From Georgenia yuyongxinii (GTDB taxonomy: Bacteria > Actinomycetota > Actinomycetes > Actinomycetales > Actinomycetaceae): a stretch of DNA of 64,000 bases. The notes beneath the pieces are model-generated. The model worked only from the letters and a program-made list of their open reading frames with translations. It was not told where the DNA came from and ran no database searches. The DNA is taken from assembly GCF_006352065.1 (NCBI RefSeq), contig NZ_CP040915.1:2666001-2730000 (forward strand), written 5' to 3'. Shown in pieces: positions 8,628-17,375 of this stretch. The position numbers and the translations under genes are program-made. Positions within the stretch are counted from its first letter, which is position 1. Every line of letters begins with the position of its first letter.

Positions 8628-9608
8628 GTGCCAGTCCCCCTCTCGATCCTCGACCTCGCCACCGTCGACGGCGGCACGGCGGCGGACACCTTCGCCGCCA
8701 GCGTCGAGCTCGCCCGCCGGGCCGAGGGCCGGGGGTACACGCGGTACTGGTTCGCCGAGCACCACAACATGCCCACGATCGCCTCCTCCGCCACGGCGGT
8801 GCTCATCGGTCACATCGCCGCGCACACCACCTCGATCCGGGTCGGCGCCGGCGGGGTGATGCTGCCCAACCACTCCCCCCTCGTCATCGCCGAGCAGTTC
8901 GGCACCCTGGCCACGCTCCATCCCGGCCGGATCGACCTGGGCCTGGGCCGCGCGCCGGGCGGCGACCAGCACGTGTTCCGCGCGCTGCGGCGCGACCCGG
9001 CGGCGTCGGACCGGTTCCCGCAGGACGTGGTCGAGCTCCAGGCCCTGCTCGGCGACCCCGCACCGAACCAGCTGGTCCGCGCCATCCCCGGCGAGGGCAC
9101 GCGGGTACCGCTGTTCGTCCTCGGTTCGTCGCTGTTCGGCGCGAGGCTCGCCGCCGCGCTCGGGCTGCCGTACTCCTTCGCGTCCCACTTCGCGCCGGCA
9201 GCGCTCGAGGATGCGGTGCGGGTCTACCGGGCGGAGTACCGCCCCTCCGCCGAGCACCCCGAGCCGTACGTGATCGCTGCGCTGAACGTGTTCGCCGCCG
9301 ACACCGACGAGGCCGCGCAGGCGATGTTCACCGACAACCTTCGCCGGCGGGTCGTGCAGCTGGCACGCCCCGGCGTCGACCTGAGCCTCGCAGACGCGGA
9401 CGCCGTCCTGGCCTCCCCCGCCGGGGAGCAGGTGCGCCAGATGCTGCGGTACTCCGCGGTCGGCGCCCCGGAGGCCGTGAAGGTGCAGGTCGCGGAGTTC
9501 GCCAGGCTCGCCGACGCCGACGAGCTCATCGTGGCGACCAACGCCCCGACGGCGGACCGGCTGCGGTCCTACGAGCTGCTCGCCGAGGCGTGGGGGCTGC
9601 CCGGCTGA
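8628..9608 (+). CDS. LLM-class flavin-dependent oxidoreductase
   Basis: This is a 326-residue protein of the bacterial luciferase-like monooxygenase superfamily, in the single-subunit group often called alkanal-monooxygenase-like. It starts [11 protein letters not shown] and carries the family segments [24 protein letters not shown] and [14 protein letters not shown], which build the FMN site of the TIM barrel. The start is GTG 8628 because AGGAG lies 6 bases upstream; longer N-terminal extensions lack this. It probably uses reduced FMN or F420 on an unknown substrate. It is cytoplasmic, convergent with the DUF6297 permease gene 26 bases away. Confidence 0.88.
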   Translation: MPVPLSILDLATVDGGTAADTFAASVELARRAEGRGYTRYWFAEHHNMPTIASSATAVLIGHIAAHTTSIRVGAGGVMLPNHSPLVIAEQFGTLATLHPGRIDLGLGRAPGGDQHVFRALRRDPAASDRFPQDVVELQALLGDPAPNQLVRAIPGEGTRVPLFVLGSSLFGARLAAALGLPYSFASHFAPAALEDAVRVYRAEYRPSAEHPEPYVIAALNVFAADTDEAAQAMFTDNLRRRVVQLARPGVDLSLADADAVLASPAGEQVRQMLRYSAVGAPEAVKVQVAEFARLADADELIVATNAPTADRLRSYELLAEAWGLPG

Positions 9609-9634
9609 GCCGGGTCTCTGCCCCACGGGCACGG

Positions 9635-11200
9635 TCAGTCGTGCTGGCGCTTGCCCACCCGGCCGGCGATCGCGACCGCCGCGGCGGCCAGCGCCGCCTG
9701 GACGGCGAGCAGCACCGGCGGGACCGCTCCCACCAGCAGGGCGACGAGGACCGGCACCGCGCACAGGATGGCCACGTCCGGGCCCTTGGACACCACGGTG
9801 CTCATCCCCGGCGGCAGGGCTCCCATCGGTGTGTGGATCAGCGGGCCGGAGAAGTCGGGCAGAGGGCGGTAGGCCGCCCGGACCGCACCCGCCGCCCACA
9901 CCGGCGCCGACAGCACCCCGAGAAGCAGCCATGCCGCCGGGTCCCCGTACCGCAGCCCGATCACCGCGAAGACCGCCGCGGACCACAACACCATCGCCGC
10001 CACCGGCACGACGAGGCGCAGGCGCCGGACCTGGTGCTGCCCCAGCGGCAGCAGGGCGTCCAGCACCGGGGCGACCTGCGCGCGGCGGGCACCGTCCGCC
10101 GTCGCGAGTGCGCCGACGTACGCGCCGCCGACCAGCAGCACGACAGTGACCACCGGCACCGGCTGGGGCACGGCCAGCGCCAGGGCGGGCAGGGTCGCGG
10201 TGACGACGAGCTGAACCAGGTGGCGTGGGGTGCGCGCAAGCACCAGGGCGTCGGACGCGACCAGGACGGCCGGCGCTCGCCACAGCCGGGGCGCCCGGGC
10301 CAGCCAAGCCAGGCGGGCCGAGCGGCGACGCGCGGCAGGCTCGGCGCTCGCCGCCAGGGCACGGCCCAGCGCGCGGGTGTCGAGGGAGAGCACCGCACCG
10401 AGAGCCTCGCCGCCCACCGCGCCCCGCTCCTTCATCAGCGCCCCCCGCAACCGCGCGAGCCGGAGGTCGACCAGCACCGCCAGACCTGCCGCCACCACGA
10501 CGGCGGCCACGGCCGGGACGGCGAGACGCGCGGGGACCGTAGGCGCTGGCAGCGAGCCCAGGGCCACCGCTCCGCCGACGATCGGCACGAGGGCGAGGCA
10601 GATGTCGGCCGCTAGACGGGCCCGGCGGTGCCGCGCTCGGGAGCTCTCCGTCAGCGCCATCACGAGCACCGTCGACGCCGCGACCGCACCGCCGAGGGCC
10701 ACCGCCGCCGTCAGCGTCCCGGCGTCCGCCGCGGGCGCGAGCACGAGCGTGACCGCCACAGCCACGACCGCGCCGGGCAGCACCGCGACGAGCGGCCACC
10801 GGACCGCGGCCGGCCGCAGCAGGGAGCGGCGGTCCACCGGCATGGCGAGCCACCACTGCGCCTGGTGCTCCGGGACCGCGACGGGTCCCAGCCGGGCGGC
10901 GAGCCCGGCGATCCCTGCCACCGCCGCCAGTCCCACCAGGATCGCGAGCCAGTGCGGCGCCAGCACCAGCCCACCGCCGGAGACGGGCGGGGTCTCCGCG
11001 AGGTCGGCCCCGAGCTGGGCGGCCACCGAGACGGCGATCGCGACCGCCATCGTCACCGACAGCACGGCGGTGTACACGTCGCTGAGCAGGTCACCGAGCC
11101 CGCCCTCGGAGCGTCGGCCGGCGCGGTGCCGGCTCCAGCGGCGCACGGCGCGCCCGGTGGGGACGCGCACAGCCGATGCCTCCTGATGCACCGTGCTCAC
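9635..11200 (-). CDS. DUF6297-type polytopic membrane protein (ABC permease)
   Basis: This is a 521-residue integral membrane protein with about 12 hydrophobic helices separated by short Arg-rich loops, after a basic N-terminal region of about 40 residues. It resembles the DUF6297 proteins that act as the membrane half of actinobacterial ABC systems. The ATP-binding partner gene overlaps it by 4 bases (ATGA), so the two form a translationally coupled transporter. No substrate can be read from the sequence. The family name is from memory of architecture and context. Confidence 0.75.
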   Translation of the reverse strand: MSTVHQEASAVRVPTGRAVRRWSRHRAGRRSEGGLGDLLSDVYTAVLSVTMAVAIAVSVAAQLGADLAETPPVSGGGLVLAPHWLAILVGLAAVAGIAGLAARLGPVAVPEHQAQWWLAMPVDRRSLLRPAAVRWPLVAVLPGAVVAVAVTLVLAPAADAGTLTAAVALGGAVAASTVLVMALTESSRARHRRARLAADICLALVPIVGGAVALGSLPAPTVPARLAVPAVAAVVVAAGLAVLVDLRLARLRGALMKERGAVGGEALGAVLSLDTRALGRALAASAEPAARRRSARLAWLARAPRLWRAPAVLVASDALVLARTPRHLVQLVVTATLPALALAVPQPVPVVTVVLLVGGAYVGALATADGARRAQVAPVLDALLPLGQHQVRRLRLVVPVAAMVLWSAAVFAVIGLRYGDPAAWLLLGVLSAPVWAAGAVRAAYRPLPDFSGPLIHTPMGALPPGMSTVVSKGPDVAILCAVPVLVALLVGAVPPVLLAVQAALAAAAVAIAGRVGKRQHD

Positions 11201-11889
11201 ATGCGCTCGATGGCGACCGCGGCGGCGGCGGGCGTGAGGGGGCGGACCTCGTCCTCGTCGATCAGGAGCACCGCGGTGGCCGCGCCGGCGACGACGGCGG
11301 GATCGTGGCTGGCGATCAGCACGGCACGCCCGTGGTGCCGCTCGTCCACGAGCCGTCGGGTCAGCCTGGCGCGCATGCCGGCATCCAGCCGTTGTTCGGG
11401 CTCGTCCAGGACGAGCAGCTCGCGAGGGCGGGCGAACGCGGCCGCGAGGAGCAGCCTGCGCCGCTGGCCGGACGACAACGCGGCCGGCAGAGCATCGGAA
11501 CGGCCCGTGAGGCCGAACTCCTCCAGCAGCCGGGCGGCGACGTCCGCGGCGTCGGCGACGCCGTGGCCGTAACAGGTCATCAGCAGGTGCTCGCGCACGG
11601 TCAGCGCGGGGAAGAACGCGTCGTCCCCGAGGTCGATCGCGACCTCGGTGCGAAACGTGGCGTCACGATCGTCCGGCGTCGCGCCCAGCACCTCCACCCG
11701 GCCCCGGACCGGCTCGAGCTGGCCGACCACCGTGCGCAGGAGCGTGGACTTCCCGGTCCCGTTGACGCCGACGACGGCGAGCACCTCCCCCGCGGCAAGG
11801 GCGAACGAGATCGGCGCGCAGACCGAAACCCCGTAGCCCACCTCCAGGTCGGTGGCCCGCACGATCGGGCGGCTCGTGGGTTCGCGCAC
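11197..11889 (-). CDS. ABC transporter ATP-binding protein
   Basis: This is a 230-residue ATPase with Walker A GVNGTGKST, signature LSSGQRRRL, Walker B LLVLDEP and the switch histidine in LIASHDP. It energises the DUF6297-type membrane protein encoded immediately downstream. The Q-loop region carries AIDLGDDAFFPALT. The coupled ATPase-permease pair has no substrate-binding protein nearby, which suggests an exporter. The gene starts close to the divergent Clp-N regulator and may share the intergenic palindromes with it. Confidence 0.9.
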   Translation of the reverse strand: MREPTSRPIVRATDLEVGYGVSVCAPISFALAAGEVLAVVGVNGTGKSTLLRTVVGQLEPVRGRVEVLGATPDDRDATFRTEVAIDLGDDAFFPALTVREHLLMTCYGHGVADAADVAARLLEEFGLTGRSDALPAALSSGQRRRLLLAAAFARPRELLVLDEPEQRLDAGMRARLTRRLVDERHHGRAVLIASHDPAVVAGAATAVLLIDEDEVRPLTPAAAAVAIERM

Positions 11890-11935
11890 CAGCCGAGCCT
11901 ACGTTCGTGTCCGATTCGCTTCATGCTTCACCTTC

Positions 11936-11980
11936 GTCAACTCGGGGTTGACGCCGCTCGTACGTCAACCTACGGTTGAC
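11936..11980. promoter_or_regulatory. Twin palindromic operators
   Basis: Two 17-bp palindromes, GTCAACTCGGGGTTGAC (11936-11952) and GTCAACCTACGGTTGAC (11964-11980), are centred 28 bp apart. The second ends two bases before the ATG of the HTH/Clp-N gene, leaving no space for a ribosome-binding site. They look like binding sites for a dimeric regulator, most simply the adjacent HTH protein regulating itself and perhaps the divergent ABC pair. Confidence 0.7.
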
Positions 11981-11982
11981 GC

Positions 11983-12693
11983 ATGAGCGACTCGAACATC
12001 ACCCCTCACCAACCACGCCTCGGCGACCTGATCGAGGCGGTCCAGCACTCGCAGCCGGAAGTCCTGGGCCAGCTCGCCCACGCAGTGGCTCTCGCCGATC
12101 ACCTCGGCGAGCTGGCCGACCAGCTGATCGGTCACTTCGTCGACCAGGCTCGACGTTCCGGGGCGTCGTGGACGGACATCGGCGGGAGCATGGGCGTCAC
12201 CAAGCAGGCAGCCCAGAAGCGCTTCGTGCGGAAGGACCCGGCTGTCGCCACGCCGCTGGACCCGAGCCAGGGCTTCAGCCGGTTCACCCCGGAGGCCAGA
12301 GCGGTGGTTGTGGGAGCCCAGGAAGCTGCGAGGTCGGCAGGCAACGACCTGATCCGACCCGCGCACCTCCTCCTCGCCCTGATCGACCAGCCCGACGCCC
12401 CTGCCACCAAGGCTGTCCTCGCCCAGGGGCTCTCCCTGGAGAAGGTCCGCCGGACCGCAACCGCCACGCTCGACCCCGCCGCGGGAGAGGTGCCGGAGAT
12501 GATCCCCTTCGACTCTCAGGCCCGCCGGGTGCTGGAGCGGACCTTCGAGGTCGCCCAGCGGGCGGGCCACGACGACATCGGCACGGAGCACCTCCTGCTG
12601 GCACTGCTCGAGGTCGAGGACGGCACCGGGGTGCTCGCCGGCCTCGGTCTCGACAAGGCGGCGGTCGAGCAGCAGCTCAGCGCCACCGAGTAG
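11983..12693 (+). CDS. HTH / Clp N-terminal repeat regulatory protein
   Basis: This is a 236-residue protein. The N-terminal third carries a helix-turn-helix (SWTDIGGSMGVTKQAAQKRF, about residues 61-81). The rest contains two Clp-N (double Clp repeat) units at about residues 105-165 and 175-232, including AGNDLIRPAHLLLAL and AGHDDIGTEHLLLAL. Clp-N domains normally bind substrates or adaptors in ClpA/ClpC, but there is no AAA ATPase here. It is therefore probably a DNA-binding protein that senses proteostasis or a ligand through Clp-N. No Shine-Dalgarno is visible; the start lies on a palindrome, suggesting a leaderless autoregulated transcript. Confidence 0.85.
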   Translation: MSDSNITPHQPRLGDLIEAVQHSQPEVLGQLAHAVALADHLGELADQLIGHFVDQARRSGASWTDIGGSMGVTKQAAQKRFVRKDPAVATPLDPSQGFSRFTPEARAVVVGAQEAARSAGNDLIRPAHLLLALIDQPDAPATKAVLAQGLSLEKVRRTATATLDPAAGEVPEMIPFDSQARRVLERTFEVAQRAGHDDIGTEHLLLALLEVEDGTGVLAGLGLDKAAVEQQLSATE

Positions 12694-12720
12694 CGCACTC
12701 GGGCCGCTTGCCCGGCCTGG

Positions 12721-15045
12721 TCAGAACCGCTGGAGGAACTCCGCCGTCTCCTCGTCGATGCTGGCCTCCAGGACCTCGGCGAGGTCCGGCTCGGTGGCCA
12801 GCGCCGGGTCCCGCTCGACGAGGGCACGGGCACCGGCACGAGCTGCGGTGATGATGTCGACGTCCTTGGTGACGGACAGCAGCCGCAGCGACGAGCCGCG
12901 GCCGGCCTGCGCGGCGCCGAGGACGTCGCCCTCCTTGCGCATCTGCAGGTCCAGGTCGGCGAGCCGGAATCCGTCAGTCGTCCCGGCGAAGGCCTGGACC
13001 CGAGCCATGGCCCGGCTGTCCTTCTGGGCCGTCGTCACCGCCAGGCACACGCCCGGCTTGGTGCCGCGGCCGATGCGACCGCGCAGCTGGTGCAGCTGGG
13101 ACAGGCCGAACCGGTCGGCGTCGAGAATGACCATGACGGTCGCGGCGGGCACGTCCACACCGACCTCGATCACCGTGGTCGAGACGAGCACCGGTGCCGC
13201 GCCGGACGCGAACGCCGCCATGGCGGCGTCCTTGGCGTCGGTGGGCAGCTGGCCGTGCATCTCCCCGATCGTCACGCCGTCGAGGGCCGGCACCTGGCGG
13301 AGCAGCGCGGCCACCTCCTCCACGGAGGCGAGCGGGGGGCGGGGCGGACCGGACGCCCGGGGTGCGGCGTCGGACAGACCGCCTGTCGCGATGAGGTCCT
13401 CGGTGAAGGGCAGGTCGTCCAGGAGGTCGACGTCCTCGACCATCTCCTCCTCGCCCTGCTCGCTCTCGGTGGCGGTGATGCGCGGGCACACGACGTAGGC
13501 GCGGCCGCCGCCGTCGACCTCCTCGCGGATGCGCTGCCATACCCGCTCGACCCAGGCCGGCTTGCCGGCGGGCACCACGACCGTCTCGATCCCGGCGCGG
13601 CCGGCGGGCAGCTCACCGAGGGTCGAGGTCTCCAGGTCACCGAAGCTCGTCATCGCCACGGTGCGCGGGATGGGCGTGGCCGTCATGACCAGCAGGTGCG
13701 GTGTGCCGTCGGCCTTCGCCCGCAGGGCGTCGCGCTGCTCGACGCCGAAGCGGTGCTGCTCGTCGATGACCACCAGCCCCAGGTCGGCGAGCTGCACGTT
13801 CTCGCTGAGCAGGGCGTGGGTGCCGATGACGATCCCCGCCTCACCCGACGCCGCGGCCGCCAGCGCCTTGCGACGCGCGGGCGCGCTCAGCGACCCGGTC
13901 AGCAGGGTGACACGGGTGGCATGCTCGGCGCCGCCGAGCATGCCGGCCTCGGCGAGGGGGCCTAGCAGCGCGGTGACGGTGCGCAGGTGCTGCTGCGCAA
14001 GCACCTCGGTGGGTGCCAGCAGCGCAGCCTGCCCACCGGTGTCGACCACCTGCAGCATCGCGCGCAGGGCGACGACGGTCTTGCCGGAGCCGACCTCGCC
14101 CTGCAGCAGCCGCTGCATGGGCACCGGCTCGGAGATCTCGTCGGCGACGACCGCGCCGACCTCGCGCTGTCCGGCCGTGAGCTCGAACGGCAGCCGCGCC
14201 TCGAACGCCTCCCGGATGCCGGCCATCCGCAACGGGCGGGCCGTCGTCGGCCGGGACCGCATGGCGGCGCGACGCTGGGCGAGCGCGGTCTGCAGCACGA
14301 AGGCCTCCTCGTGCTTCATCCGGTCCTGTGCGCGGCGGACGTCGCCCATGCTGTGCGGTTCGTGGAGCCAGTGCAGCGCCTGGAGGACGCCCACCAGCCC
14401 GTGCTCCTCCCGGTAGGCGGCGGGCAGCGGCTCGGGCACGTCCTGGGGACCCTGCGCGGTGAGCACGGTCTGCACGGCCGTGGCGATCCGCCAGCTCGGG
14501 ATGCTGGCGCCGGCCGGGTAGATCGGCACGGGCCAGTCCACCTTCTGCACCGCGGCGAACTCCTCGTCGAGGTCCTCGAAGGGCTCGTAGTCGGGGTGCG
14601 TCAGCTGCAGGGTGCCGCGGTACTCGCCCACGGTGCCGGTGAACATGCCGGTGATGCCGGGTCGCAGCCGCCGCTCGTGGAAGCTCAGCGTGCCGGCGCT
14701 CTTGCCGAAGAAGGTCAGCGTCAGGTGGTCGCGGCCGTCGGTGATGGTGGAGGTGAGGATCGCCCCGCGCTTGTTGCGCATCGGGCGCACCGAGGAGCCG
14801 GCCACCTGGGCGATCACCGTCACGTGCTCCCCCACGCGCAGGTCCCGCAGGGTGGTCAGCTTGCCGCGGTCGCCGTAGCGGCGGGGGTAGTACCGCAGCA
14901 GCTCGCCGGTGGTGGTCGGGCCGAGCTTCTCCAGCGCGGTGGCGGTCTTGGGGCCGACGGCGAGCTTCAGGGGCCGGTCCAGGCGCCGGTGGCGGTCGCT
15001 GACCACCGCCGGCTCGTGGCGTCCGCGGATGATGGGCTCGTTCAC
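12721..15045 (-). CDS. recG: ATP-dependent DNA helicase RecG
   Basis: RecG unwinds and regresses stalled forks and Holliday junctions. The 774-residue protein has an N-terminal wedge/OB-fold region (about residues 60-160). Helicase motifs follow: Walker A GEVGSGKT, the DEAH-type motif VIDEQHRFG, and motif III MTATPIPRT. The TRG motif region lies near LRGRIGRGTKPG. An acidic insert (EQGEEEMVEDVDLLDDL) sits between helicase lobes. Its ATG overlaps the stop of the DAK2-domain gene. Normally rsmD follows directly, but here 5.5 kb intervene. Confidence 0.96.
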   Translation of the reverse strand: MNEPIIRGRHEPAVVSDRHRRLDRPLKLAVGPKTATALEKLGPTTTGELLRYYPRRYGDRGKLTTLRDLRVGEHVTVIAQVAGSSVRPMRNKRGAILTSTITDGRDHLTLTFFGKSAGTLSFHERRLRPGITGMFTGTVGEYRGTLQLTHPDYEPFEDLDEEFAAVQKVDWPVPIYPAGASIPSWRIATAVQTVLTAQGPQDVPEPLPAAYREEHGLVGVLQALHWLHEPHSMGDVRRAQDRMKHEEAFVLQTALAQRRAAMRSRPTTARPLRMAGIREAFEARLPFELTAGQREVGAVVADEISEPVPMQRLLQGEVGSGKTVVALRAMLQVVDTGGQAALLAPTEVLAQQHLRTVTALLGPLAEAGMLGGAEHATRVTLLTGSLSAPARRKALAAAASGEAGIVIGTHALLSENVQLADLGLVVIDEQHRFGVEQRDALRAKADGTPHLLVMTATPIPRTVAMTSFGDLETSTLGELPAGRAGIETVVVPAGKPAWVERVWQRIREEVDGGGRAYVVCPRITATESEQGEEEMVEDVDLLDDLPFTEDLIATGGLSDAAPRASGPPRPPLASVEEVAALLRQVPALDGVTIGEMHGQLPTDAKDAAMAAFASGAAPVLVSTTVIEVGVDVPAATVMVILDADRFGLSQLHQLRGRIGRGTKPGVCLAVTTAQKDSRAMARVQAFAGTTDGFRLADLDLQMRKEGDVLGAAQAGRGSSLRLLSVTKDVDIITAARAGARALVERDPALATEPDLAEVLEASIDEETAEFLQRF

Positions 15046-16715
15046 TCGACCCCCAGCTGCAGCGTCGGCGCGGCCTGCCCGCCCCGGACGATGACGACCT
15101 CGGCCTGCGGCGCCGCCTGCGCCACCAGCTCGCGCACCAGCTCGGCGACGTCGTCGTCCGCGCCCGCGCCGAGGAGGGCGGTGACCAGCTCGTCGCTCGG
15201 CGCGATGAGGGCGGCGACGGCGGAGGCGAGGGTGCCGTCGACGTCGTCGACCTCTGCGGTGCGGGTGCGCCGCACCGCCTGCTCGGCGAGCGCGGCCGGT
15301 GGGTGCCCCAGCCGTCCGGTGCCGAGCCCGATCTCGACGGCGGCGGCCAGGACCTGGACGTCGCTGCGGGTGCCGGCGCCGTGCAGCACCTGACGGCCCA
15401 GGTGCGGTGCGCCGCGGCCAGCCGCCGCGGCGGTGGCGGCCGCCTGGACGGTGGCCGCGACCGCGTCGTCACAGGGCAGCACCAGCACCTCGGACGCGCC
15501 GGTGTCGGCGGCTGCGCGGAGGATGCCTGAGGGGTCCTCCCCCGGGTCGAGCACCACCACCGCGCCGGTGCGGGCCAGCGGCTCGAGCAGTCCCGGGGCT
15601 TTCGTGCAGGCGACGACGCCGGTGCCGGCCTGTCGTGGGCGCGCGGCCGGCTCGACGTGGGCGGGGCCGCGCTCGCCCGGCGGGTGCGGGTCGGTCAGGA
15701 GCGGGCGCAGGTAGCGCACGCACACCTGCTCCACCAGGGCCGGCTCAGCCAGCGCGGCGAGGGGGGCGTCGGTGTGGACGTGGACCTGCCACAGCCCGGC
15801 GCCGGTCTCGTCCGACCAGCCGACGACGGCCACCGAGTGGGCGGTGCGCACCAGGTCGGCGCGCAGCGTCGCCGCCCGTGCGGCATCTGCCCGCAGCACG
15901 TACATGACCTCGAAGTCTCCGGCGGCGTCGTCGTGGTCGGCCGGGTCCGTCGGACCGGGCGTTCCCGAAGGTAGGGCCGAGGGCACCGGGCCCGCCGTGA
16001 TCGTCAGCCCGGGCACGGCCGGCGATGTGCCGCCGCCGTCGATGTCCGCGAGCAGGGCCGCGGTGGCACGACGGGCGCCGGAGTCGGCCTCGCCCGCCAC
16101 GACGTCCCGCAGCGCCCCGAGGAGCACCACGTAGCCCGCGGCGCCCGCGTCGACGGCCACGCCGTGCGCGCCCCGGGTGGCGGCCAGGGCGCTGCGCGCG
16201 GCTCCCAGCGACGCCTCGACCGTCCCGAGCAGCTCGCCGTGGGCGGTGCCGACGGCGGCGTCGGCCGCCTTGGTGGCGCCGTCGGCCGCGGCACGAGCGA
16301 CGGTCAGGACGGTGCCCTCCACGGGGTGCCCGACGGCCCCCCGGGCCTGCCGCGCGGCGCCGTCGAGGGCGCGAGCGACGACGTCCGCACCGGCGGTGTC
16401 GGCGCCGGCGAAGGCCTCGGCGAGGGCTTGCAGGCACTGGCTGAGGATGACGCCGGAGTTGCCTCGGGCGCCCAGCAGCGCGCCGTCGGCCGCCGTGCGC
16501 GTGAGGGTGGCGAGCTCAACGTCGGCCGGCAGCTCCCGGACAGCCTCCGCGGCGCCGGCCAGGGTGAGAACCATGTTGGTGCCGGTGTCGGCGTCTGGCA
16601 CCGGGAAGACGTTGAGCCGGTCCACCGAGTGCCGCACGAGGAGCAGGGAGCGCAGGGCGTGCTCGAACCAGGCCCGCACCGCGGCGGCGTCGAGCACGGC
16701 GAGCGGCGTGGGCAC
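15042..16715 (-). CDS. DAK2-domain protein (FakA/YloV-like kinase)
   Basis: This is a 557-residue protein. The N-terminal Dak phosphatase/kinase domain (residues 1-200) has the nucleotide and metal motif NVFPVPDADTGTNM and the ARGNSGVILSQ loop. The C-terminal part matches the FakA/YloV extension. In Firmicutes FakA phosphorylates fatty acids bound to FakB (DegV proteins); no DegV gene is in this window. The GTG start follows GAGGAGGAG. It is the usual partner between rpmB (divergent) and recG (coupled by ATGA) in actinobacteria. Confidence 0.88.
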   Translation of the reverse strand: MPTPLAVLDAAAVRAWFEHALRSLLLVRHSVDRLNVFPVPDADTGTNMVLTLAGAAEAVRELPADVELATLTRTAADGALLGARGNSGVILSQCLQALAEAFAGADTAGADVVARALDGAARQARGAVGHPVEGTVLTVARAAADGATKAADAAVGTAHGELLGTVEASLGAARSALAATRGAHGVAVDAGAAGYVVLLGALRDVVAGEADSGARRATAALLADIDGGGTSPAVPGLTITAGPVPSALPSGTPGPTDPADHDDAAGDFEVMYVLRADAARAATLRADLVRTAHSVAVVGWSDETGAGLWQVHVHTDAPLAALAEPALVEQVCVRYLRPLLTDPHPPGERGPAHVEPAARPRQAGTGVVACTKAPGLLEPLARTGAVVVLDPGEDPSGILRAAADTGASEVLVLPCDDAVAATVQAAATAAAAGRGAPHLGRQVLHGAGTRSDVQVLAAAVEIGLGTGRLGHPPAALAEQAVRRTRTAEVDDVDGTLASAVAALIAPSDELVTALLGAGADDDVAELVRELVAQAAPQAEVVIVRGGQAAPTLQLGVE

Positions 16716-16847
16716 CTGCTCCTCCTCTTCGTCGGTAGACTTTCCAGCAGGTTAGTCGGTGCCACCGACACGGCCCGCGCGCCGGGTGGACACACGTTCC
16801 TGGCGAGGGTTGTGGCGGACGCCACGGCGCGGGCGGCCGGATGACGG

Positions 16848-16877
16848 TTGGGAGCAGCGCCCGCTCTCGGGTACTCT
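16848..16877 (+). promoter_or_regulatory. Putative sigma-70-type promoter of rpmB
   Basis: TTGGGA (16848-16853) and TACTCT (16872-16877) are separated by 18 bp, a reasonable vegetative promoter. Transcription would start near 16884, leaving a leader of about 100 bases before rpmB. Confidence 0.55.
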
Positions 16878-16933
16878 GTTCAGGTTGCCCGTCACACCAG
16901 GTTCTTGCCTGGCGCGGGCCTACCGAACCTAAG

Positions 16934-16956
16934 TGCGCGGCCGGCTTGGCCGCGCA
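16934..16956 (+). promoter_or_regulatory. Leader hairpin upstream of rpmB
   Basis: A perfect 9-bp stem, TGCGCGGCC with GGCCGCGCA, closes a GGCTT loop inside the rpmB leader, 15 bases before the AGGAG ribosome-binding site. It has no U tract, so it is more likely a translational or autoregulatory structure than a terminator. This is inference from sequence alone. Confidence 0.45.
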
Positions 16957-16982
16957 GCAGCGAGAAGATCAGGAGAACGACC

Positions 16983-17174
16983 GTGGCTGCCACCTGCGAC
17001 GTCTGCGGCAAGCGCCCGAGCTTCGGCAAGAGCGTCTCGCACTCCCACGTGCGGACCAGCCGCCGTTGGAACCCCAACATCCAGCGCGTGCGCGCCCTGG
17101 TCAACGGCGCCCCGAAGCGCGTGAACGTGTGCACCTCGTGCCTCAAGGCCGACAAGGTCACCCGCGCGATCTGA
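16983..17174 (+). CDS. rpmB: 50S ribosomal protein L28
   Basis: This is a 63-residue ribosomal protein of the large subunit. It begins (V/M)AATCDVCGKRPSFG and contains RRWNPNIQRV. It carries two Cys pairs (CDVC near residue 5 and CTSC near residue 52), so this is the zinc-ribbon C+ form rather than the Cys-free paralog induced under zinc limitation. GTG 16983 is set by AGGAG 7 bases upstream. A strong terminator follows 15 bases after the stop. Confidence 0.95.
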   Translation: MAATCDVCGKRPSFGKSVSHSHVRTSRRWNPNIQRVRALVNGAPKRVNVCTSCLKADKVTRAI

Positions 17175-17189
17175 CGCACCTAGTGAACA

Positions 17190-17218
17190 GGCCGCCACCT
17201 CTTCGGTGGCGGCCTTTT
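17190..17218 (+). terminator. Intrinsic terminator of rpmB
   Basis: A 10-bp perfect stem (GGCCGCCACC with GGTGGCGGCC) around TCTTC is followed by TTTT. It is a textbook Rho-independent terminator 15 bases after the rpmB stop. Confidence 0.92.
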
Positions 17219-17375
17219 CCGTGTGTGAGCCCGGGGTGTCGCGGCGTCTTCACCCTGCGTCGGCACGATCCAACGCCCGCAGCACGATCGTCACAGTCGT
17301 CCGGCTCGACGGCGTGAGCCGGGCGCAAGTGTGACGGTATTGACGTGTCGGGCGGTGAACGGCCTGGACTGGTCC

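Noticed and set aside
8543-10856. Very long frames on both strands over the LLM and DUF6297 genes
   Set aside because: Low-complexity Arg/Gly/Ala translations that overlap recognisable proteins; no start signal.
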